Shown: piece by piece, positions 1-7,376 of the stretch | Layout of the letters: every line of letters begins with the position of its first letter | Position numbering within the stretch: the first letter of the stretch is position 1 | DNA from: Nitrospinota bacterium | Lineage (GTDB): Bacteria; JAUXIQ01 | Assembly: GCA_030620925.1 (NCBI GenBank) | Contig: JAUXIQ010000065.1 | Location: forward strand, 1 to 8,490 | Length of the DNA stretch: 8,490 bases | Direction: 5' to 3' | The notes under the pieces: generated by a model | Told to the model about the DNA's origin: nothing | What the model saw: only the letters and a program-made list of their open reading frames with translations | Database searches by the model: none | Translations under genes and position numbers: made by a program

Positions 1-994
1 GCACACTTACCTTGCCCCATATACTCCTGATATCCTTCAGTCCGCGCCCATCGGGGCGCACACCTTTTTCCGTGATAAGACGGCGGGCCTCCTCTTTTTC
101 CACGCTGTCCAATATGTTGTTAACGGTGTTTGCGTTACCGTTATCCTCTGCTTCCAGTGCGTCAAGCACCTTGTCCCTCACAGTGTCTATCTGTTTCTGA
201 CGCTCCATTTTACCGGTGAGGGTTACCGCCTGTCGTATCTCCTCCTGGGCCATTCCCTTGACTTGCGCCTCCAGCCCGGGGTCTGATAGTATTTCCGGCG
301 CACTTTCTTTTTCCACGTCCAATTGGCTTCTCAGGTCTTCCTGCATCTCGATGATGGGCCTGAGAGTGTCCTGAGCTAAGGCCAGGGCCTCCAGTATGAC
401 CTCTTCGGGCACCTCCCTGGCCCCGCCCTCAACCATGACGATGTGGTCCTTCGTCCCGGCGACAACCAGATTCAAGGTGCTCTCATCTAATTGTTCATAG
501 GTGGGATTTACGATGAATTGGCCGTCGAGCCGGCCCACCCTAACCGCACCTACGGCCTCATTGTAAGGTATAGGTGAGATGTATAACGACGCCGAGGCTC
601 CGATGATGGAGAGTATATCAGGGTCGTTGGTCTGGTCTGCGGAAAGAACGGTTAAGAGAACCTGGGTCTCTTTGAAGTAACCGTCGGGGAAAAGCGGCCT
701 CAGGGGGCGATCCACCAAACGGCTGGTCAGCACCTCTTTTTCGCCGGGACGCCCTTCTCGCTTGAAAAAACCGCCGGGTATCTTCCCGGCGGCGTAAGCC
801 CTCTCCCGGTAATCCACGGTCAGCGGAAGAAAGTCGATCGGTTCTTTCCACTCTCCCTCCGCCACGGCGGTGGCCAGCACCACCGTATCCCCATAGGTGA
901 CCAAAACTGAACCCTGCGCCTGCTTGGCTATCAGACCCGTTTCCAATATCAGGGTTCTGCCACCTACTTCACTCTCTACCTTCCGCTCTGTCAA
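1..994 (-). CDS. pnp: Polyribonucleotide nucleotidyltransferase (PNPase), N-terminal part, cut by window edge
   Basis: PNPase degrades RNA 3' to 5' by phosphorolysis, releasing nucleoside diphosphates, and in many bacteria works with RNase E or Y. I translated the minus strand by hand from the TTG at 994: 331 codons stay open to the window edge. Residues 11-140 look like the first RNase PH domain, with GGRTLILETG near the start, DFLPLTVDYRERAYAAGKIP at 54-73 and the family signature GGFFKREGRPGEKE at 74-87. The helical linker domain fills roughly 235-310. RPDGR at 313-317 marks entry into the second RNase PH domain. The family is usually about 700 residues, so the catalytic second half and the KH and S1 domains lie outside. 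The start is TTG because GGAGG lies 7 bases upstream and no in-frame ATG is close. It is last in the visible operon, 63 bases after rpsO. Confidence 0.96.
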   Translation of the reverse strand, partial: MTERKVESEVGGRTLILETGLIAKQAQGSVLVTYGDTVVLATAVAEGEWKEPIDFLPLTVDYRERAYAAGKIPGGFFKREGRPGEKEVLTSRLVDRPLRPLFPDGYFKETQVLLTVLSADQTNDPDILSIIGASASLYISPIPYNEAVGAVRVGRLDGQFIVNPTYEQLDESTLNLVVAGTKDHIVMVEGGAREVPEEVILEALALAQDTLRPIIEMQEDLRSQLDVEKESAPEILSDPGLEAQVKGMAQEEIRQAVTLTGKMERQKQIDTVRDKVLDALEAEDNGNANTVNNILDSVEKEEARRLITEKGVRPDGRGLKDIRSIWGKVSV

Positions 995-1057
995 AATTGT
1001 TCCTCCATATGCAGAGGGATTTCCAACTCCCCCGGCGACGTTTTGGCTCAAGGGCCA

Positions 1058-1327
1058 TTACTTCCTGATGCCTAACCGCTGGATCACTTCACTGTAGCGG
1101 TTAATGTCCTTCGATTTCAGATAGTCGAGCAGTTTTCTCCTCTTGCTCACCATCTTCAACAGCCCCCTCCTGGAGTGGTGATCCTTGGCATGAACCTTAA
1201 AGTGCTCCGTGAGGTAGGCTATCTTTTCGCTCAAGATAGCTATCTGGACTTCAGGGGAGCCGGTATCTTTGTCGTGTAATCTGAACTCATCTATCAATGA
1301 CGATTTCCTCTCTTTGGTGAGCGTCAT
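1058..1327 (-). CDS. rpsO: 30S ribosomal protein S15
   Basis: S15 is a primary binder of the 16S rRNA central domain and forms an intersubunit bridge. The 89-residue length is exactly the usual bacterial size. Conserved stretches are [10 protein letters not shown] (22-31) and the rRNA-binding segment [12 protein letters not shown] followed by KRRKLLDYL, ending in the normal IQRLGIRK. The ATG at 1327 is preceded by a GGAGAG ribosome binding site. The gene lies 102 bases after truB and 63 bases before pnp, the rpsO-pnp pairing seen across bacteria. S15 often represses its own mRNA through a leader structure. The upstream gap is AT-rich and carries a candidate promoter, so partly independent expression is plausible. 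Confidence 0.98.
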   Translation of the reverse strand: MTLTKERKSSLIDEFRLHDKDTGSPEVQIAILSEKIAYLTEHFKVHAKDHHSRRGLLKMVSKRRKLLDYLKSKDINRYSEVIQRLGIRK

Positions 1328-1356
1328 CTCTCAACTCTCCATCAATCTACGGTGGC

Positions 1357-1386
1357 GTTATATCAGAAGTAATAACAAACATACAA
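1357..1386 (-). promoter_or_regulatory. Candidate internal promoter for rpsO-pnp (extended -10)
   Basis: On the minus strand, TTGTAT (1386-1381) is followed after 18 bases by TATAAC (1362-1357). The -10 box is preceded by TG plus one base, the extended -10 pattern. It sits in the AT-rich truB-rpsO gap and would give a leader of about 20-25 bases carrying the rpsO ribosome binding site. AT-rich sequence makes chance matches common, so this is a candidate only. Confidence 0.4.
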
Positions 1387-1410
1387 TTATTATTCTTTTA
1401 TAATTTATTC

Positions 1411-1444
1411 GCCTCTTTGTAAAGCAACTTCAAAGGAGAGAGGC
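1411..1444 (-). other. Imperfect hairpin spanning the truB stop codon
   Basis: On the minus strand GCCTC (1444-1440) pairs with GAGGC (1415-1411), and an inner TTTG pairs with CAAA, with a five-base bulge on the 5' side. The structure includes the last truB codons and stop. It is followed by AATAAATTAT rather than a T tract, so it is not a standard terminator. It could be a processing site or chance. Confidence 0.25.
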
Positions 1445-2392
1445 AGCCAGAACTCTCTTCATTTTGAGAGCCTGGCTGCCCTCTTCTTCCTCGACTATCT
1501 GTTTGCTGTCCACAACGGCCTCTCCCACGGCCAGCAGACGGCTGCCGGGCGATTTCACCCGCACAGAGTCCCCCCGGACAAAAGCGCCGTTGGCCTCCGC
1601 CGCCCAGCCCACCTGAACCGCAGCACCGTGGAGCACGTGTTCCACGTACTCTTCTTTCACGGTGAACGCGGGCAGGAAGGAAAGGGCTTGATCCATGGAA
1701 ACAATAGCTTCTTCCAGCCTGTCCCTTCGGGCTAAATCCTCAAGCGCTTCAATCGTAAAGGCTTCTCTTATGTTGAATCCGCCCACCGAAAACCTCTCCA
1801 GTGCCGTAAGATGCGCCCCGCAACTCAGGAGCCTGCCGGCATCGTGGCATAACGTTCGTACATAGGTGCCGCTGGAGCAGAAGACATTAAACCGCGCAAA
1901 GGGTGACGAGAACTCTTCTAGCGCCAGGGAGTAAACGTAGACTTTTCTGGGCTCTCTCACTATTTCCAGGCCCCTCCTCGCCAGCCGGTACAGACGTTCC
2001 CCCTTAACCTTGAGGGCGGAATACATGGGAGGCATCTGCGCCGACTCGCCCTCCAACTGTTTGAGGGCGGCTTCCACCTGACTCCGCTCCAGGGGAGGCA
2101 CCTGATCGCTCTTAACCACTTTCCCCCAGGCATCCTGGGTATCCGTCTCCTCTCCCAGCTTCAATCGTGCCCTGTAACCCTTGGTGGTGTTCATTAGAAA
2201 AGGGGTTATCTTCGTCGCCCTTCCCACACAAACCACCAGCACTCCCGTGGCCTGGGGGTCCAGCGTGCCGGCGTGTCCGGCTCGTTTTGCCCCCAGAATC
2301 CCTTTGACTCTGCCTACCGCTTGCTGCGATGAGAGCCCGGCGGGCTTATTGAGATTTATAACTCCTTCCAACACCTTTTCTCTCTCACTCAC
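1430..2392 (-). CDS. truB: tRNA pseudouridine(55) synthase TruB
   Basis: TruB isomerises U55 in the T-loop of tRNAs to pseudouridine and also acts as a tRNA folding chaperone. The protein has 320 residues. The catalytic motif GHAGTLDPQATGVL (39-52) contains the nucleophile Asp45. Further family motifs are YRARLKLGEETDTQD (73-87), PPMYSALKVKGERLYRLARR (121-140) and SSGTYVRTL (173-181). A C-terminal PUA-like segment occupies about 245-315. The GTG at 2392 has no clear ribosome binding site. A GTG at 2374 would give a protein beginning M-L-E-G-V-I-N-L-N-K-P, which fits family N-termini at least as well, so the true start may lie 6 codons in. It follows rbfA after 53 bases; nrnA, often found here, is absent, and so is ribF downstream. 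Confidence 0.97.
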   Translation of the reverse strand: MSEREKVLEGVINLNKPAGLSSQQAVGRVKGILGAKRAGHAGTLDPQATGVLVVCVGRATKITPFLMNTTKGYRARLKLGEETDTQDAWGKVVKSDQVPPLERSQVEAALKQLEGESAQMPPMYSALKVKGERLYRLARRGLEIVREPRKVYVYSLALEEFSSPFARFNVFCSSGTYVRTLCHDAGRLLSCGAHLTALERFSVGGFNIREAFTIEALEDLARRDRLEEAIVSMDQALSFLPAFTVKEEYVEHVLHGAAVQVGWAAEANGAFVRGDSVRVKSPGSRLLAVGEAVVDSKQIVEEEEGSQALKMKRVLAASLL

Positions 2393-2445
2393 CAGGGAAT
2401 AATAAGCTCAACCGTAAACTCTATGAGGTAAAGGCCCACAGCTCG

Positions 2446-2811
2446 TTATGGGGCTGCATCCTCACTATCGCTCACCCCCAGATCCCTCAACATCTTGCTT
2501 ATTTTTACGCTATACTCCGCCGAATCATCAAGCCTGAAAGCCAGCTCGGGGACCTGCTTAATCCTGAGCTTTCTCCCCAACTGGCCTCTGATAAAACCGG
2601 TGGCTCCTTCCAGGGCCTTCATGACCTCATCCCTTTCTTCTTCCCTTCCGTAAACACTGACGTAGACCCTGGCGTATTTTATGTCATCGGTCATTTCCAC
2701 CCTGGTTACCGTCACAGACTCCAATCTGGGGTCTTTCATTTTCCTGGTAAACAGGTATGATAATTCCTGTTGCAGGAGCTCTCTGACCCGCAAAGACCTT
2801 TTACCCTGCAT
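2446..2811 (-). CDS. rbfA: 30S ribosome-binding factor RbfA
   Basis: RbfA is a single KH-like domain protein that binds the immature 30S subunit near the 5' helix of 16S rRNA and helps late maturation, notably in the cold. The protein has 121 residues, the normal length. Recognisable family features are RSLRVRELLQQELSYLF at the N-terminus, KDPRLESVTVTRVEMTDDIKYARVYVSV in the first half, then GFIRGQLGRKLRIKQVPELAF and a DDSAEYSVKISKML helix. The ATG at 2811 lies 12 bases after the ylxP stop. An AAGGG ribosome binding site overlaps that stop codon, which suggests translational coupling with ylxP. The short Asp/Glu-rich tail is common in the family. Confidence 0.97.
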   Translation of the reverse strand: MQGKRSLRVRELLQQELSYLFTRKMKDPRLESVTVTRVEMTDDIKYARVYVSVYGREEERDEVMKALEGATGFIRGQLGRKLRIKQVPELAFRLDDSAEYSVKISKMLRDLGVSDSEDAAP

Positions 2812-2823
2812 CTATATAGACCC

Positions 2824-3120
2824 TTAAAGCAGCTCTGTTTCCAGATGGGTTATCTCCATGTGGCCGTTGCTCTCCATGAAATCGGCCACATGGTTCAGGA
2901 CGGCATCGGCGTGCGATCTCTGGTTGCTCACTACCGCAACCCCTAACACCGCTTTCCTGTATTTATCGTTCTCTCCAACCTCGGCCACGGAAACGTTAAA
3001 CTTGTTCTTCACCCTCTGGATAAGGCTCTTCAGCAATCGCCTCTTTTCCTTGAGGGAGTTGTTCCCGGGTATATAGAACTCAACTGTCAGTATACCGACC
3101 ACCATGGCCGTAATAACCAT
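2824..3120 (-). CDS. ylxP: YlxP, DUF503 family protein
   Basis: This is a small DUF503 protein; in Bacillus subtilis the same family (YlxP) sits at the same place between infB and rbfA. Its biochemical role is not firmly settled, and a ribosome-related function is inferred from context and from the ferredoxin-like fold of the family. The 98 residues carry the family signature: a first strand VVGILTVEFYIPG, then NSLKEKRRLLKSLIQRVKNKFNVSVAEV and a later GVAVVSNQ strand. The ATG at 3120 has no obvious ribosome binding site. The ATG at 3105 (M-V-V-G-I-L) agrees better with usual DUF503 N-termini and would give 93 residues. It lies 34 bases after infB. Confidence 0.93.
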   Translation of the reverse strand: MVITAMVVGILTVEFYIPGNNSLKEKRRLLKSLIQRVKNKFNVSVAEVGENDKYRKAVLGVAVVSNQRSHADAVLNHVADFMESNGHMEITHLETELL

Positions 3121-3154
3121 CAGGATGAATTTGGTTTGAGGGGCGCGCTCAGAG

Positions 3155-5497
3155 TTACAATTTCTTACTCACTTCTTGAAGCTCGAAAGCTTCCAGGACG
3201 TCTCCCATCTTTATATCGTTATAGCCTTCCACGTTCACTCCGCATTCGTAGCCGGATGATACTTCTTGAACGTCTTCTTTGAACCGCCTCAAGGAACCCA
3301 TCTTGCCTTCATAAACCACTATGTCGTCCCTGATAATCCTCATGTTAGTGCCGCGTCGCATTATGCCGTCAGTGATGTAGCAACCGGCTATCGTGCCCAC
3401 ATGGGAGATGTTAAAAGTTTCCCTGACGTCCGCCCGTCCCAACATCACTTCCTTGATTACAGGGTCCAGGAGGCCTTCCATGGCCGCCTTGACCTCTGAT
3501 ATGAGGTCGTAGATCACGGAGTAAAGCCTCACGTCCACAGCTTCACGTTCGATCATTTCAAGAGCCTGGGGGGTCGGCCTGATGTTGAAACCGATGACCA
3601 CCGCTTCCGAAGCGGAGGCCAGCCCGATGTCCGTCTCCCTTATCCCCCCCACCGAGCCGTGAATTATGTTTACTTTAACCTCTTCGGTGCTCAACTTCTC
3701 CAGGGCCTCGGAGATGGCCTGCAGGGAACCGTGGACGTCTGCCTTGAGTACCACGTTGAGTTCTTTGATTTCCCCTTCTATGATTCGCTCATAAAGGTCG
3801 TCCAGCGTAATACGATTGCTTGCCGACAGCGCCTCTTCGCGATACTTCTGTTGCCTGAGGGCGCCTATCTGCCGGGCCTTTCTCTCCTCTTCCACTACCT
3901 GGAAGATATCTCCGGCCTTGGGCACATCGGATAACCCCAACACTTCCACCGGTATTGAAGGGGGGGCTTCGTGAAGGCGCGTGCCGTGATCTGAAAACAT
4001 GGCCCGTACCTTGCCGTATTCAAGGCCGCACACAAAGGAATCCCCCACTTTCAGGGTGCCTTCCTGAACCAGCACGGTGCACACCGGGCCCCGCCCTTTG
4101 TCCAGCTTGGCCTCAATTATCGTGCCGCGGGCCGGTCGGATCGGGTTCGCCTGAAGCTCCATGATCTCAGCCTGGAGCAGAATCATTTCCAGCAGCTCAT
4201 CTATGCCTATCTTTTCCTTGGCGGAAATCTCGCAGAAGATGGTTTCCCCTCCCCATTCTTCGGGAACAAGTTTCAGCTCGGTCAGTTGCTGCTTCACCCT
4301 TTCCGGCTGGGCATCCGGTTTGTCTATCTTATTTACGGCCACCAAAATGGGCACGTCTCCTGCCTGGGCGTGCGCTATGGCCTCCCTGGTCTGAGGCATC
4401 ACACCGTCATCGGCGGCCACCACCAGGACCACCATATCAGTAACCTGGGCGCCGCGGGCCCTCATGGCGGTGAAAGCTTCGTGGCCGGGGGTATCCAGAA
4501 AAACTACCTGCCCCTTGTCCATTTCCACCACCGATGCGCCTATGTGCTGGGTGATGCCGCCCATCTCTTTTTCCGCCACGTTGGTCTCGCGTATGGAATC
4601 CAGCAAGCGGGTCTTGCCGTGATCTACGTGCCCCATAACGGTAACCACCGGCGGCCTGGGCTCTAATGCTTCATCAACTTCCTCTTCAACTTCTTCTTCT
4701 ACTTCCACAACCGTCATCTCGGCCTGGAAACCGTAATTCTCGGCTACCCCTCTGGCAGTATCGAAATCGAGGACCTGATTTATATTGGCCATCTGCCCCA
4801 TCTGCATCAAAGTCTTGATTACATCGTTGGCCTTGGCCTCCAGTTTTTCCGCCAGTTCTTTGACGGTAATGGCCTCTGCCAGAGTAACCGTTTGAAGGGG
4901 AACCTCCTCTACCGGAGGCTCTACTGCCCGAACGGGAACTTCCTCCACAAGAAGCTCTTCCACCTCTTCTGGAACCTCCTCTACCGGAGGCTCTTCAACA
5001 GCCGTGGCAACGGGTGCGGCCTCAGGCTGTGGCGCCTCCCGCCGCTTGCTCGCTTTGCGGGGGCGTGCTGCCTTTTCTTCTTTGGCCTCTTCCTTAACCT
5101 TCACTTTTCTCTCAGGCTTTGCCTTCACCTCTGCAACAGACTTTTCCGCCGCGGGTTCGGCCTTCGCTTTCCCCCCGGTTCTGCTTTTAACCGGTTTCGC
5201 AGGTTTCTCTTTTTCTTTAACCGCCTTTTCGGGGGCTTTCTTTTTGGCCTTGGCCGGGGGTTTTTTCTCTGCTTTAGCTGGCGTCTTTTTCGCAGGGGCC
5301 TTGGCTTCTTTCTCCTTAGCCGTCGGTCTGGCTTTCTTTTTGGGCGCAAAAGCTTCCGTCATGAGCTTGGCGGTCTCCTCATCCACGGTGCTCATGTAGC
5401 TCTTGACTTCAAAGCCCCGCTTTTTGAGCTCCTCCACAAACTCTTTGCTCGGTCGGCCCAACTGCTTGGCCAGTTCGTGTATCCTTACGTTAGCCAC
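3155..5497 (-). CDS. infB: Translation initiation factor IF-2
   Basis: IF2 is the GTPase that brings initiator tRNA to the 30S subunit and promotes subunit joining. The 780 residues show a first IF2_N domain (about 1-50) and a Lys/Ala/Pro-rich linker (about 52-155). A Glu/Pro/Val-rich segment follows (about 158-200), then a second IF2_N domain (about 207-258) and a short run of Glu. The G domain has G1 GHVDHGKT (289-296), G2 GGIT (313-316), G3 DTPGH (335-339), G4 NKID (389-392) and G5 SAK (425-427), so all nucleotide-binding motifs are intact. Domain II, domain III and the C-terminal fMet-tRNA-binding domain follow, ending in [14 protein letters not shown]. The start is a GTG with GGAGGT 6 bases upstream. 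It follows ylxR after 74 bases, the slot where ylxQ often sits. Confidence 0.98.
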   Translation of the reverse strand: MANVRIHELAKQLGRPSKEFVEELKKRGFEVKSYMSTVDEETAKLMTEAFAPKKKARPTAKEKEAKAPAKKTPAKAEKKPPAKAKKKAPEKAVKEKEKPAKPVKSRTGGKAKAEPAAEKSVAEVKAKPERKVKVKEEAKEEKAARPRKASKRREAPQPEAAPVATAVEEPPVEEVPEEVEELLVEEVPVRAVEPPVEEVPLQTVTLAEAITVKELAEKLEAKANDVIKTLMQMGQMANINQVLDFDTARGVAENYGFQAEMTVVEVEEEVEEEVDEALEPRPPVVTVMGHVDHGKTRLLDSIRETNVAEKEMGGITQHIGASVVEMDKGQVVFLDTPGHEAFTAMRARGAQVTDMVVLVVAADDGVMPQTREAIAHAQAGDVPILVAVNKIDKPDAQPERVKQQLTELKLVPEEWGGETIFCEISAKEKIGIDELLEMILLQAEIMELQANPIRPARGTIIEAKLDKGRGPVCTVLVQEGTLKVGDSFVCGLEYGKVRAMFSDHGTRLHEAPPSIPVEVLGLSDVPKAGDIFQVVEEERKARQIGALRQQKYREEALSASNRITLDDLYERIIEGEIKELNVVLKADVHGSLQAISEALEKLSTEEVKVNIIHGSVGGIRETDIGLASASEAVVIGFNIRPTPQALEMIEREAVDVRLYSVIYDLISEVKAAMEGLLDPVIKEVMLGRADVRETFNISHVGTIAGCYITDGIMRRGTNMRIIRDDIVVYEGKMGSLRRFKEDVQEVSSGYECGVNVEGYNDIKMGDVLEAFELQEVSKKL
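4899..4994 (-). repeat. 24-bp exact direct repeat in the infB linker
   Basis: The same 24 bases occur at 4899-4922 and 4971-4994 on the given strand, beginning ggaacctcctctaccggagg. The copies start 72 bases (24 codons) apart and in frame. Both lie in the codons for the Glu/Pro/Val-rich part of the IF2 linker, where the motif PPVEEVP appears twice with a related VEEVPVR between. This is consistent with local tandem duplication inside a disordered linker. Confidence 0.9.
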
Positions 5498-5571
5498 CCG
5501 GCTACCTCCAAATCTCTCTGCATATATCGCCCGCGGTGATTCTCCTTAAGCTAAATCCCCGCCGAAACGCC

Positions 5572-6003
5572 TCACACATTATCTTTATCTTTTAAGCTTC
5601 GATATATATACCATAACTTTCTAGTCCTTTCCGCTTTTTTATTCTGAGAAAGGGAAGCTGTCATATCCGTCGCATCCTTATCACTATCCAAATCCACCAC
5701 GCCTGGCAGAAGCTTCTGCAATTCCTCTTTCAAGGTGGTGAGAATCTTATCCGAAAGCTCTTCGGTTTCCTCATCGTTGATCTTGCCCTTGAGTCCCCGC
5801 AGGAGATCGCCGTTTTTCACGGCACCGTCTATACACACAGCATCAGGGCAAAGGTAAATGCCTCGCCCGGGTTTTATCTCCATCAGGTCTATTTCCAGCC
5901 TCCCCTCCTGCCCCGGGCAAAACCTGATGAGACCCGCCTTCTCCCTCTTCTCGCGGCATGCCGCACAGGTCCTCAGCGGTGTGGAGGAAGCTCTGTTCTT
6001 CAT
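5572..6003 (-). CDS. ylxR: YlxR family RNA-binding protein, with long C-terminal extension
   Basis: YlxR (RnpM in recent Bacillus work, where it was linked to RNase P RNA) is a small RNA-binding protein encoded between nusA and infB. The N-terminal 75 residues fit the family: RTCAACREK (11-19) with Cys13 and Cys16, LIRF, then KPGRGIYLCPDAVC (44-57) with further cysteines, and a basic helix. The protein is 143 residues, clearly longer than the roughly 90 usual. Residues about 76-143 form a charged, probably helical extension ending in a basic segment with KLWYIYRSLKDKD. I see no L7Ae (YlxQ) signature in it. The ATG at 6003 follows the nusA stop by 13 bases. The nearest strong GGAG overlaps the nusA end about 16 bases away, so initiation may depend on coupling to nusA. 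An in-frame stop just upstream excludes an earlier start. Confidence 0.9.
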   Translation of the reverse strand: MKNRASSTPLRTCAACREKREKAGLIRFCPGQEGRLEIDLMEIKPGRGIYLCPDAVCIDGAVKNGDLLRGLKGKINDEETEELSDKILTTLKEELQKLLPGVVDLDSDKDATDMTASLSQNKKAERTRKLWYIYRSLKDKDNV

Positions 6004-6016
6004 AACTGTTCAGCGT

Positions 6017-7366
6017 TCACTCCTTGTCTTCTTCTTCAGGCTGCGAAGGTTCTTCAGATTCCTCCGGTTGATCTTCATCACCCTCCTCTTCAGGAGTTTC
6101 TTCCTCTACCTCCTCCGCGGGGGTCTCTTCCTCAGCTTCCTCCGCGGGGGCCTCTTCCTCTATCTCCTCCGCGGAGGTCTCTTTTTCCGCTTCCTCCGCT
6201 GGAGCTTCTTCCTCTACCTCCTCCGTGGGGGTCTCTTCTTCCGCTTGCTCCGCTGTGGCCACTTCCTCTGCTTCACCTCCCACTCCTTCTGCTTCATCTT
6301 CTGCATCCTGCTCTGAGGGAGAGCCGGCTTGTTCAATATCGGTGAAGCTTCTTATGTCTATCCTCCACTCGGTCAGCTTGGTGGCCAGCCGTACGTTCTG
6401 CCCTTTTTTGCCTATGGCCAGTGATAGCTGATCGTCTTCTACGATGACCTCCATGGATTGATTTTCTTCGTCAACGTTTACCTTTTTAACTTCGGCAGGG
6501 CTCAGGGCGTTCTTCACGAAAACCATCGGATTCTCGTTCCACTCTATGATATCTATCTTCTCCCCTCTCAGCTCCTGCACGACCGCCTGCACCCGCGAAC
6601 CTCGCATACCCACACAAGCCCCCACGGGGTCCACCTCTTCATCGTGGGAGATAACGGCGATCTTCGACCGTCCGCTGGGCTCCCGGGCTGCGCTCTTGAT
6701 TTCCACTATCTTCTCGCCTATCTCCGGGACCTCCAGCTCGAACAGCTTGATCAGGAATTCAGGGTGCGTGCGGGAGAGTATGATCAGAGGGCCCTTACCG
6801 GGATCCCTGACTTCCAGCAAATATGCCCGGACGTGTTCTCCTTTCCTGAAATTCTCCCTGAAACCCTGTTCCCGCTTGGGCAATAGGGCTTCCGTCCTCC
6901 CCAGGTCGATTATGGCATTACCTTTCTCCTGACGCAGGACCACCCCGCCGACCAGCTCACCTTCTCTGTTCTGATATTCGTCAAAAATCCGCTTTCGTTC
7001 CGCCTCGCGGACCCTCTGCAGGATGACTTGCTTTGCAGTCTGCGCGGCGATACGGCCGAATTCCTCCGTCTCCAGAGGGATTTTTATCTCATCGCCTATC
7101 TGGGCATCAGCTTCCAACTCTTTAGCATCTTTCAGAGCGATTTCCTTACCGGGATCGGCGACTTTTTTTACGGTTTCTTTAATGGCGTACAGGTAGATTT
7201 TACCCGTCTCGGAGTCCATGTCCACTTCCAGGGAATCCTGAGCGCCGTACCGCCTCCTGGCCGCCGATAATATGGCTGCCTTTATGGCATCGATAATTAC
7301 TTCTTTATCCAGGCCCTTATCCCTGCCTATCTGCTCTATAAAGTGAATTATTTCCTGGCTGACCAT
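6017..7366 (-). CDS. nusA: Transcription termination/antitermination factor NusA, with repeat-built acidic tail
   Basis: NusA binds RNA polymerase and nascent RNA, promoting pausing and intrinsic termination and taking part in rRNA antitermination. The 449 residues show the polymerase-binding N-terminal domain (about 1-130, with FGRIAAQTAKQVILQRVREA at 103-122) and an S1 domain (about 135-200). KH1 follows, with DPVGACVGMRG (GMRG at 253-256). KH2 has LSLAIGKKGQNVRLATKL (GKKG at 319-322). After about 345 the family-typical part stops and a highly acidic tail of about 100 residues follows, with 9-residue units such as EEEAPAEEA. There are no gamma-proteobacterial acidic repeat domains. The start ATG has AGAGGG 8 bases upstream. 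It follows rimP after 100 bases. Confidence 0.98.
   Translation of the reverse strand: MVSQEIIHFIEQIGRDKGLDKEVIIDAIKAAILSAARRRYGAQDSLEVDMDSETGKIYLYAIKETVKKVADPGKEIALKDAKELEADAQIGDEIKIPLETEEFGRIAAQTAKQVILQRVREAERKRIFDEYQNREGELVGGVVLRQEKGNAIIDLGRTEALLPKREQGFRENFRKGEHVRAYLLEVRDPGKGPLIILSRTHPEFLIKLFELEVPEIGEKIVEIKSAAREPSGRSKIAVISHDEEVDPVGACVGMRGSRVQAVVQELRGEKIDIIEWNENPMVFVKNALSPAEVKKVNVDEENQSMEVIVEDDQLSLAIGKKGQNVRLATKLTEWRIDIRSFTDIEQAGSPSEQDAEDEAEGVGGEAEEVATAEQAEEETPTEEVEEEAPAEEAEKETSAEEIEEEAPAEEAEEETPAEEVEEETPEEEGDEDQPEESEEPSQPEEEDKE
6085..6273 (-). repeat. Seven imperfect 27-bp tandem repeats coding the NusA tail
   Basis: On the given strand, the core cctccgcgg or close variants recurs at 6085, 6112, 6139, 6166, 6193, 6220 and 6247, exactly 27 bases apart. 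On the minus strand this encodes seven 9-residue units covering about residues 365-427, of the form E-x-E-E-E-(A/T)-P-A-E. Copies at 6112, 6139 and 6166 are most alike; the outer copies are more diverged, as expected for a minisatellite-like array. Confidence 0.88.
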
Positions 7367-7376
7367 AACGCTTTCC

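Noticed and set aside
618-851. Minus-strand 77-codon frame within pnp
   Set aside because: It is out of frame with clear PNPase coding sequence on the same strand.
971-1060. 29-codon minus-strand frame whose ATG overlaps the rpsO stop (TAATG) and runs into pnp
   Set aside because: No upstream ribosome binding site of its own beyond coding sequence, Arg-rich sequence without a recognisable pattern, and overlap with the well-supported pnp frame.
4892-5539. Long plus-strand open frame (215 codons) with many Phe, Leu and Arg residues
   Set aside because: It is antisense to the Lys/Ala/Glu-rich linker of infB; the biased codons remove stops on the opposite strand. No ribosome binding site or recognisable domain.
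5460-5545. 12-codon ATG frame in the ylxR-infB gap overlapping the infB start
   Set aside because: Too short to assess, the possible AAGGAG is about 20 bases away, and infB has its own strong GGAGGT and GTG.
5800-6000. YlxR-YlxQ fusion
   Set aside because: The C-terminal extension is too short for a complete L7Ae domain and lacks its recognisable core.
5858-6316. Plus-strand open frame with repeated L-L-R-G-G-L-F units resembling a repetitive membrane protein
   Set aside because: It is the antisense reading of the nusA 27-bp repeats; the hydrophobic periodicity follows from GAG/GAA codons on the real strand.
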